Below, piece by piece: positions 1-5,027 of a stretch of 8,530 nucleotides of DNA. Source of the stretch: JBBIMP01 sp037444305 (GTDB lineage Bacteria; Acidobacteriota; UBA6911); NCBI GenBank assembly GCA_037444305.1, contig JBBIMP010000087.1:1-8530 (forward strand), given 5' to 3'. Both the position numbers and the translations under genes were made by a program. The stretch's first letter is position 1, and every line of letters begins with the position of its first letter. Below the pieces are notes generated by a model that worked only from the letters and a program-made list of their open reading frames with translations, did no database searches and was not told the origin of the DNA.

Positions 1-652
1 CCGCATTGTACATGCGGGCCAGTTCGCCGACGGTCATGCCGTGCCGGATGGGCATCCGCATGTAGGCGACGAACGGACGTTCCTGGAGATGGCGGGCATC
101 GGCGAGCGGTCCCTCGACCGCTGTGCCGTTGATCGGATTCGGGCGATCCAGCACATAGATGGGGATGCCCTTCGCGGCGGCGGCTTCGATTGCATACCCG
201 AGGGTCGTGATGTAGGTGTAAAAGCGGGCGCCGATGTCCTGGATGTCGTATACCAGCACGTCGACGTTTGCCATCATCTCGGGGGTCGGCCGATATGAGC
301 CTTTCTGGTACAGGCTGTAGATCGGGACTCCGCTCGGCTCGTGCTTCGAGGAGGTAACCTCGCCCTGCGCAGCGCCAAGCAGGCCGTGCTCGGGTGTGAA
401 GATGGCTGTCAGCTTCACGTTGGGCGCGGACGTGAAAACGTCGATAATGTGCCGCCGATCGTGGGTGATGGCGGTGTGGTTGGTAACCAGGCCGATCCGC
501 TTGCCGGCCAGGGGTGCCAGACCCTGCTCGACCAGAACGTCCAACCCCGTCTTGACACGAGCCCAGGCGGGGGTTCCCGAAAGGGCGACAAAGGCAATCG
601 CAATCAGGAACCTCGAGAGGATGCCTGCATGCCATTTCGCGGTTTTGTTCAT
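1..652 (-). CDS. namZ: NamZ-like exo-beta-N-acetylmuramidase (DUF1343), exported; 3' end cut by window edge
   Basis: The reading frame is open from ATG at 652 to the left edge, giving the first 217 residues of a family usually near 400. Residues 1-31 form a signal peptide (K3 and K6, hydrophobic core 11-24, predicted cut after AWA31). The mature part carries the family's N-terminal hallmarks: GLVTNHT (54-60), FTPEHG (85-90), GVPIYSLY (108-115), VYDIQDIGARFYTYI (134-148), VLDRPNP (167-173) and MPIRHGMTVGELA (200-212). Characterised DUF1343 members (NamZ, GH171; YbbC in Bacillus) remove MurNAc from the non-reducing ends of peptidoglycan fragments, so a periplasmic or secreted muramidase role is inferred. 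The gene lies 132 nt downstream of the same-strand GH9 gene and is probably cotranscribed with it. The missing C-terminal half cannot be checked. A second copy lies in the opposite arm (5028-6230); the aligned halves are about 60% identical by eye. Confidence 0.9.
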   Translation of the reverse strand, partial: MNKTAKWHAGILSRFLIAIAFVALSGTPAWARVKTGLDVLVEQGLAPLAGKRIGLVTNHTAITHDRRHIIDVFTSAPNVKLTAIFTPEHGLLGAAQGEVTSSKHEPSGVPIYSLYQKGSYRPTPEMMANVDVLVYDIQDIGARFYTYITTLGYAIEAAAAKGIPIYVLDRPNPINGTAVEGPLADARHLQERPFVAYMRMPIRHGMTVGELARMYNA

Positions 653-784
653 TTTAATCCTCCTTCCGATGGCATCCGATGACCGGTGATGCCTCATTTG
701 GAAAAAGCGGTCGATTGCCGGTTCATCAGTTCAGAGAAACAATCCCCGGCCCGGCAGACACTCTCGAACCGGCCGCAGGCGCCA
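653..784 (-). other. Intergenic spacer between GH9 and truncated DUF1343 gene
   Basis: This 132-nt gap separates two same-strand genes. It holds a widely spaced 8-bp inverted repeat, GCCGGTTC (717-724) and GAACCGGC (766-773), with 41 nt between the arms. A 6-bp repeat, GGCATC (671-676) and GATGCC (688-693), lies just upstream of the ribosome binding site. On the minus strand a T5 run follows the larger repeat only after about ten bases, so it is a poor match to an intrinsic terminator. I see no convincing promoter here, which favours readthrough from the GH9 gene. Processing or an operator role for the repeats remains possible. Confidence 0.45.
659..664 (-). promoter_or_regulatory. Ribosome binding site of the truncated DUF1343 gene
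   Basis: On the minus strand a full AGGAGG, within GGAAGGAGG, lies six bases (ATTAAA) before the ATG at 652. This supports that start, and the signal peptide begins directly from it. Confidence 0.8.
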
Positions 785-3670
785 TCATCTGCCCGGCTGC
801 GGAGGGCGGCCCCGTCCATACAATTCCTTGCGCTGCGATAGGTCATCATTGGGAACCACCACTGCCACCCATGCAGCACTATTGGAGTGCACACTGGCTT
901 CCCATTTCAGGCGGACCGATCGCCCCGGCTGCAGGTCCACTTCCTGGGCCGGCTGGGCAACCTTAAGGTTGTGGGTCCGGATGGTAAATCGCTGCTTGCC
1001 GGATCCGGCCGCCGTCAACACCAAAACCATCTGATTCCCGCTTGTGGTTTCGGTGCTGAAGGTGAAGTCGAGCAGCTGCCCCGGTCTGAAATCCAACGTG
1101 CGCCTGCCGCCGGGCAGCAGCGTCACCGCAGTCTCCTGCTTGTCCCACCGTACGCGATAGTGTCCCGCGGGCAGAAAAGCACGGAAGGTGCTCCCGGCCG
1201 GATCCGGTTCCACGGAGTGACTCTGCCCGGTCACGGCATCCTCGAACGTCACGGCTTCGACGCTACCGGACGGCACCCTGCCTTCCACCAGCGCGGGGCC
1301 GGCAAGGTCCTGCATCAACCACAGCCAGCGCGCAGATGGGTGGACCCACACTTCCTTGTACACGTAGCAGTTCTGTGCCGGCCAATAGGGCGCATCGCTG
1401 TTGCCCCGTGTCATGATGCCGACCGGGAGGGAGCCGACGATATCGCCGGATGATACCGAATACTGCTGCGCGAAGTCGTAGCCCTCGCCCCACATCGTGC
1501 TTTGGGCGAAAGGATTGCGCCCGACGACCCACTGCAGCTGCCTGTCCGCCAACCGGGCGGCTGCCAGGTCTCCCCGGAGGTGTGCGCCCGCCGAGAGCCC
1601 CTTGGCCTGGGAGAGCAGAACGCCGAAGTTGCCCCTCCGGGCAAACCAGACGGGGAATGCCTTCAGGTAGTAGCCGTCGCCCATGGGCATTCCCTGCAGC
1701 ACCTGTTCGCGATACGCCTCGCGGCTGGACTGGTAGCGGTCGCCCTCGGCGATGTGAAGGTAATCGCTGTCGCGGTAGACGTACGCGGGGAGAACGGCGT
1801 AGGGCTGCGTCGTTTCGGCCACGGACTTCTGGTATTCGGAGTACAGAGCCACAACGGAGTACCACTGCATCCAGTCGGCGTGGTGGGGAAACAGCTCGCA
1901 CAGCCGGACCATGGCGACGATCGGAGCCTGGTCGTTGCCGCGGTGGAACTGGTGGAAAAGTTCCTTTTTTGCCGGGCTCGTGTAAAAGAAGCCGGCGAGC
2001 GGAAATCCCCGGCCGACGTAGTTGCGCTGCTGCGAGTTCACGACGACAGGAGCCAATTCCAGGGCTTTCTCTGCGTACTCCTGGCGTTTGGTTGCGCGGT
2101 AAAGCTCCAGCGAGGCCAGGATGCCGACAGATGCCAGCTCCATTTCTGTTGCGGCGTAGGCCGGCGTGCTTTGGGTTTCGGGTGTCTCCTCGCCCTTCAC
2201 GGCGAAGCGCCAATCCTCCTCCGCCATGGCGAGGGCGCGGGCCGCCCGCTCCGGATCCCGCCGTTTCAGCACGTGGTAGGCGGCCGCGCCGGCCGTTGCC
2301 GCCAGGTAGTTCACATTGGGATTGTTCAGCGCGACGCGGGTTCGGTCGTCGGCATCTCCGATGATGCCGTTGGTCCAGATGTTCATCCCTGCGAATCCGA
2401 TCCGATAGCCGCCCGGAAAGCGCACTTTCAACAGCCAGTCGAGGCCCCAGTTTGCCTCTTCGATGAGCCGTTCCAGGAGGTCCGGATCTTCCGCCCTGCC
2501 CTGCAGCCTTTCCGCCAGCGCAAACATTGCGTATGTGGCTTCGGCCGTATTGATCGCGCCCTGTGAAAGGTCGCCGGCATCGTGCCAGCCCCCATTCATG
2601 ACGATCCTCCTGTCGTCGAGCACGGCTTGCCAGTCACGATGGCAGGCGTCGTGCAAGCCGGGGATCTCCATGCCGCAGCGTTCGCCGTAGAAAAAGTTGA
2701 TGGTCTTCCAGATCGTCTCCCGCCAGGCGTTCCGGTCGATCCGAAACGGGCGCGTGCGGGTGTTGCCCGCCACAATGACGTACCGGCCGGGCGTGTGCAC
2801 TTCGGAGAAGTCGATTTCCTGAAACTCGCCCAGGCGCGTCTTAAGCTGCCGGACCGGCTTGCGCAGGGGAGTTTCGCCGGTCTCGACGTTCAGGAGATAA
2901 AACTCGGAGGCTTCGAGGCTGCTGGAAACGGCGGTCTTCGACATTCCCAATTGATATCCGGTGTGGCTGAACGAAATGGCATCCGGCGCCACATTCCAGC
3001 CCTCAAAGTGGTCGGGCTTCACGCGCTGCAGTTCCAGCCCGCCGATTTCAAACTCGACGCGATCGGTGGCGTCCGGGATTCTCTTGTTCACCCAGTAGCG
3101 GAACTCCAGGGAGGTCACCTTGTCGCGAGCCAGGGGGGTGATCTCCCACACCACGTGGGTCCATCGATTGTTTGGCAGTGTGACGTAGTGGTTGCCTTCC
3201 CGCCGATAAACGTCGGGGACCTTTTCTTCACCGTCGTTTCTGAGGACAACGAGCAGGGAAAGGACGTGGAAACCCGACATCCTGGGCCGGATCTGGAACG
3301 AAACCCGGTTGAAGCGCCTCCAATCCTCCCCGCTGAAGGATCTGACCGCGGCCACGGCGGGCAGCCCGCTGCTCCGCCCGACCGCCGGCTGCTGGTCGTG
3401 AATATTCACCTCAACCCGCAAATGCCGCATGCCCTCAATGGCGGTTTCGGAAGGAAATGTCATCCGCCCCTGCCCTTGGAACGACCAGGTGTTGGGATCG
3501 GACAGGTCATCCAGGACGCGTTTCTCCAACACGGTTTTTTTCAGCCAGCCGTACTCGGCGGAATTCTCGAAGGCGACCGGCAGGGGCAGACGGAGAGATT
3601 GGTCGCCGGCCACCAGCGGCACCAGCACAGCCACGCAGATCGCGCACAGCCTTGCAGGCATGAATCGCAT
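785..3670 (-). CDS. Secreted multidomain glycoside hydrolase family 9 protein (variant active-site signature)
   Basis: The protein has 961 residues from ATG at 3670. An in-frame TTG at 3676 is possible but lies only 2 nt from the Shine-Dalgarno, which is 8 nt from the ATG. A signal peptide spans 1 to about 22 (cut near VAG/DQ). Residues about 30-218 look like a beta-sandwich carbohydrate-binding module. Residues 230-312 match the CelD-type Ig-like domain that precedes many GH9 domains. Residues about 315-795 form the GH9 (alpha/alpha)6 domain, with GGWHDAGD at 360-367 (D364 and D367, the usual catalytic-base pair), VVGRNPF at 715-721 and YKEVWVHPSARWLWL at 771-785, where E773 is the likely acid. 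The classical HPHHR segment is absent. Residues about 796-945 are probably two small beta domains. GH9 enzymes are inverting beta-glucanases, but the family also includes exo-beta-glucosaminidases, so cellulose is not assured as substrate. Neighbouring DUF1343 genes hint at amino-sugar glycans; this is inference. Confidence 0.85.
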   Translation of the reverse strand: MRFMPARLCAICVAVLVPLVAGDQSLRLPLPVAFENSAEYGWLKKTVLEKRVLDDLSDPNTWSFQGQGRMTFPSETAIEGMRHLRVEVNIHDQQPAVGRSSGLPAVAAVRSFSGEDWRRFNRVSFQIRPRMSGFHVLSLLVVLRNDGEEKVPDVYRREGNHYVTLPNNRWTHVVWEITPLARDKVTSLEFRYWVNKRIPDATDRVEFEIGGLELQRVKPDHFEGWNVAPDAISFSHTGYQLGMSKTAVSSSLEASEFYLLNVETGETPLRKPVRQLKTRLGEFQEIDFSEVHTPGRYVIVAGNTRTRPFRIDRNAWRETIWKTINFFYGERCGMEIPGLHDACHRDWQAVLDDRRIVMNGGWHDAGDLSQGAINTAEATYAMFALAERLQGRAEDPDLLERLIEEANWGLDWLLKVRFPGGYRIGFAGMNIWTNGIIGDADDRTRVALNNPNVNYLAATAGAAAYHVLKRRDPERAARALAMAEEDWRFAVKGEETPETQSTPAYAATEMELASVGILASLELYRATKRQEYAEKALELAPVVVNSQQRNYVGRGFPLAGFFYTSPAKKELFHQFHRGNDQAPIVAMVRLCELFPHHADWMQWYSVVALYSEYQKSVAETTQPYAVLPAYVYRDSDYLHIAEGDRYQSSREAYREQVLQGMPMGDGYYLKAFPVWFARRGNFGVLLSQAKGLSAGAHLRGDLAAARLADRQLQWVVGRNPFAQSTMWGEGYDFAQQYSVSSGDIVGSLPVGIMTRGNSDAPYWPAQNCYVYKEVWVHPSARWLWLMQDLAGPALVEGRVPSGSVEAVTFEDAVTGQSHSVEPDPAGSTFRAFLPAGHYRVRWDKQETAVTLLPGGRRTLDFRPGQLLDFTFSTETTSGNQMVLVLTAAGSGKQRFTIRTHNLKVAQPAQEVDLQPGRSVRLKWEASVHSNSAAWVAVVVPNDDLSQRKELYGRGRPPQPGR

Positions 3671-3678
3671 GTTCAAAT

Positions 3679-3684
3679 CCCCCT
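3679..3684 (-). promoter_or_regulatory. Shine-Dalgarno that fixes the GH9 start at 3670
   Basis: On the minus strand AGGGGG is followed by ATTTGAAC and then ATG at 3670, a spacing of 8 nt. The alternative upstream TTG at 3676 would leave only 2 nt, so the ATG is the better start. It removes two residues and leaves a normal signal peptide with R2 and R8 ahead of the hydrophobic core. Confidence 0.6.
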
Positions 3685-3751
3685 GATTTCATCGGCCCAT
3701 GACCGTGCTCCTCAGCCCCGCAGGGAGGTTGGCCAGGGAACGATGGCTGAA

Positions 3752-3930
3752 TGCCGCCTGCTGCCGCAGCCCCACATCCGGCCCAGGAAGCATTGCCGGC
3801 ACAGACCTCGGACACACCCCGGCCCAAAACTCAAGACCATTCGGAAGCGGATATCTTTCCAATCACGAAATGTGCCCGACACCGTGGCCACCCATGCTTC
3901 AACACAAGTCTGCCGCCTGCTGACGCAGTC
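3752..3930. repeat. Imperfect 20-bp direct repeat in GH9 leader region
   Basis: TGCCGCCTGCTGCCGCAGCC at 3752-3771 recurs at 3911-3930 with 18 of 20 bases identical (A for C at position 13, T for C at position 19). The copies are 159 bp apart and both lie between the predicted GH9 transcription start and its start codon. The second copy runs into the left arm of the stem-loop at 3921-3959. Their function is unknown. They could be protein sites or the relic of a local duplication. Confidence 0.6.
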
Positions 3931-3959
3931 TGGAAAAGCGGGCGCGACCAGACTCGTCA
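3921..3959 (-). promoter_or_regulatory. 12-bp stem-loop/dyad in the predicted GH9 mRNA leader
   Basis: On the plus strand TGACGCAGTCTGG (3921-3933) faces CCAGACTCGTCA (3948-3959). The arms pair over 12 bp with one bulged C at 3926 and a 14-base loop. In minus-strand RNA the stem would begin about 45 nt after the predicted start. No U-run follows it, so it is not an intrinsic terminator. A structured leader element or a DNA operator dyad are both possible. The loop holds AAAAGCGGGC, which is repeated at 3980-3989. Confidence 0.5.
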
Positions 3960-4010
3960 TAGTCTCATCCTGCAGCAGAAAAAGCGGGCAAAAAGTCCGG
4001 TCATCCGGAG

Positions 4011-4039
4011 TTTATAAACTGTCTCTACAGGTGCGTCAA
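4011..4039 (-). promoter_or_regulatory. Sigma70-type promoter for the GH9-DUF1343 arm
   Basis: Read on the minus strand, TTGACG (4039-4034) is followed by a 17-base spacer and TATAAA (4016-4011). Each box matches its consensus at five of six positions. The start would fall near 4004, leaving a leader of about 330 nt before the GH9 ATG. The -10 box sits inside a perfect 12-bp palindrome AGTTTATAAACT (4009-4020), and TCCGG-TCAT-CCGGA (3996-4009) covers the predicted start; both are plausible repressor sites. A weaker alternative promoter, TTGAGA (4130-4125), 18 bases, TATCTT (4106-4101), lies further upstream on the same strand. Confidence 0.6.
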
Positions 4040-4144
4040 GAAGATAATAATGATAGGACCAGCGCGTGCGGCGATCTGCGCGAGTGGTCATGCATCTATA
4101 AAGATATGATAAATAAAGGTGTATTCTCAATTTCAGGATGCCGG

Positions 4145-4156
4145 CGAACCGGTTCG
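4145..4156. repeat. Perfect 12-bp palindrome CGAACCGGTTCG between the divergent promoters
   Basis: CGAACCGGTTCG is fully self-complementary and lies about 36 bp upstream of the gntR -35 box. Its half CGAACCGG recurs at 765-772 and CCGGTTC at 718-724, both upstream of the truncated DUF1343 gene. This could be a dimer binding site. CCGGTTC also occurs inside the GH9 coding region (1204-1210), so the half-site alone is weak evidence. Confidence 0.4.
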
Positions 4157-4191
4157 GAATTGAGGCCCGCCCGACCTGCCTCAGCTTTTCC

Positions 4192-4220
4192 TTGACTCGG
4201 CATGCCGGTCTATGGATTAT
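4192..4220 (+). promoter_or_regulatory. Promoter of the gntR-DUF1343-TonB receptor arm with embedded dyad
   Basis: TTGACT (4192-4197), a 17-base spacer and GATTAT (4215-4220) match the sigma70 consensus at five and four of six positions. The start would be near 4227, about 25 nt before the gntR ATG. The spacer contains CGGCATGCCG (4198-4207), a perfect 10-bp palindrome. Flanking GAC (4194-4196) and GTC (4208-4210) extend it imperfectly. A regulator bound there would block the polymerase, the arrangement expected for an autoregulated GntR gene. Confidence 0.55.
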
Positions 4221-4240
4221 TTAGTACGGTCTTCCGGTCT
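4206..4240 (+). repeat. Triple CGGTCT direct repeat over gntR transcription start
   Basis: CGGTCT occurs at 4206-4211, 4227-4232 and 4235-4240. The first two are 21 bp apart, about two helical turns, and the first and third share the longer CCGGTCT. The cluster spans the predicted -10 box and leader of gntR, consistent with an operator. The repeat unit is short, so chance is possible. Confidence 0.35.
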
Positions 4241-4251
4241 TTAGGGGAAAC

Positions 4252-5013
4252 ATGAGATATCCAGCCATTGACAGGAACAAGCCCACGCCTCTCTACCACC
4301 AGCTCAAGTGCATTCTCGAGGACTCGATTCGTGACGGCCGATTGAAGCCGAAGGAGCAGTTGCTGGCCGAGTCTCTCCTGGCCAAGCAGCACGGGGTGAG
4401 TAAAGCTACGGTAAGGCAGGCGCTGGGCGAGCTGGAGCGCGAGGGCTGCATCGTGCGGATTCAGGGCCGGGGGACCTTTATCGCTGAATCGCCCATCGAT
4501 TTTGGACCTTCGCATCTGGACAGTTTCACGGTCCAGATGGAAGCTCGCGGAATGAAGCCCGAATCGCGAGTGCTTGAGCAGGCGGTGATGGCCGCCGATG
4601 GTGAGCTGGCCGAGAGCCTGAATCTCCAGGAGGGGAGTCCAATCTTCCGGTTGAAGCGGCTGAGGCTGGCCGACGGGCGACCGATGGGAATTCAGACTGC
4701 TCACGTTCCACTCGGACTGGCACCCGGGCTCGAGCATAGGGATTTCGGAAAGGTCAAATCCCTGTATGATGTTCTTGCCAGGAGCCACGGTCTCCACCCT
4801 GCGAGGGCTCAGGAAACGTACTTTGCGGCCGCACTGGATCCGCACGAAGCCCGATTGCTGGAGACGGAGCCCGGCGCACCCGCACTGGTGAGCCGCCAGC
4901 TGACCCTGCTCGAATCGGGGATTCCCATGGAATTGGTCTTTTCGGTAATGCGGGGGGACCGATACCGGGTGGTGTTGGAGCACACTTCCGGGCAGGCTGC
5001 CCGGAAGGTATAG
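4252..5013 (+). CDS. GntR-family (HutC subfamily) transcriptional regulator with UTRA effector domain
   Basis: The protein has 253 residues, a normal HutC length. Residues 11-78 form the GntR winged helix-turn-helix: PLYHQLKCILEDSI, then ESLLAKQHGVSKATVRQALGELEREG at 40-65, and the wing QGRGTFIA at 71-78. Residues about 90-242 form the UTRA ligand-binding domain, with RLKRLRLADGRPMG at 133-146 and MRGDRYRVVLE near the end. Characterised relatives such as NagR/YvoA and DasR repress amino-sugar genes and release DNA on binding GlcNAc-6-P or GlcN-6-P, so a similar ligand is a reasonable guess here, especially beside NamZ-like genes. The ATG follows GGGGA (4244-4248) by three bases. It heads the plus-strand arm and faces the GH9 operon, a typical place for a local regulator of both arms. 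The last codons contain a large palindrome (4985-5007). Confidence 0.93.
   Translation: MRYPAIDRNKPTPLYHQLKCILEDSIRDGRLKPKEQLLAESLLAKQHGVSKATVRQALGELEREGCIVRIQGRGTFIAESPIDFGPSHLDSFTVQMEARGMKPESRVLEQAVMAADGELAESLNLQEGSPIFRLKRLRLADGRPMGIQTAHVPLGLAPGLEHRDFGKVKSLYDVLARSHGLHPARAQETYFAAALDPHEARLLETEPGAPALVSRQLTLLESGIPMELVFSVMRGDRYRVVLEHTSGQAARKV
4985..5007 (+). promoter_or_regulatory. Near-perfect 23-bp palindrome at the end of gntR
   Basis: CTTCCGGGCAG (4985-4995), one central G, then CTGCCCGGAAG (4997-5007) form 11-bp arms without mismatch. In RNA this gives a 9-bp GC-rich stem with a 5-base loop, ending five bases before the AGGAG of the next gene. No U-run follows, so it is not an intrinsic terminator. 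It could be an intra-operon operator, an mRNA-stability stem or a translational control element for the DUF1343 gene. CTTCCGG also occurs in the gntR leader at 4231-4237. Confidence 0.55.
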
Positions 5014-5016
5014 GAG
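5012..5016 (+). promoter_or_regulatory. Ribosome binding site of the second DUF1343 gene
   Basis: AGGAG overlaps the gntR stop codon and lies 11 nt before the ATG at 5028, slightly longer than optimal. The overlap and nearby stem (4985-5007) suggest translation of the gene is coupled to gntR. Confidence 0.55.
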
Positions 5017-5027
5017 TTCTTTGGCCT

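Larger units (their letters stand above)
3671..4251. other. Divergent regulatory region between the GH9 and gntR genes
   Basis: This 581-bp stretch has no convincing gene on either strand. It holds a strong minus-strand promoter (4011-4039), a plus-strand promoter (4192-4220), an AT-rich patch (about 4095-4135), two perfect 12-bp palindromes (4009-4020 and 4145-4156), a 12-bp stem-loop (3921-3959), a near-perfect 20-bp direct repeat (3752-3771 and 3911-3930) and a 10-bp direct repeat AAAAGCGGGC (3934-3943 and 3980-3989). The layout suggests coordinated control of both arms, most simply by the adjacent GntR regulator. The part from about 4004 to 3671 would be transcribed as the GH9 leader. Confidence 0.7.

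Noticed and set aside
717..773. Inverted repeat GCCGGTTC/GAACCGGC as a terminator after the GH9 gene
   Set aside because: The 41-nt loop is too large and the T5 run is displaced by about ten bases, so it does not fit an intrinsic terminator.
3712..3960. Possible 82-residue upstream ORF on the minus strand in the GH9 leader
   Set aside because: It sits between the predicted promoter and the GH9 start, but its Shine-Dalgarno is weak and its composition (many Cys, Trp and Arg) resembles translated GC-rich non-coding DNA. No recognisable domain or signal peptide is seen.
1450..4195. Long plus-strand ORFs opposite the GH9 gene (1450-2364, 1502-2566, 2582-4195)
   Set aside because: They are antisense to a clearly coding GH9 frame, have low-complexity Arg/Pro/Gly-rich products and no family features, as expected from high third-position GC.
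3671..4251. tRNA, small RNA or insertion-sequence remnant in the divergent region
   Set aside because: No cloverleaf, terminal inverted repeats, target-site duplication or transposase fragment could be found by reading; the repeats look regulatory instead.
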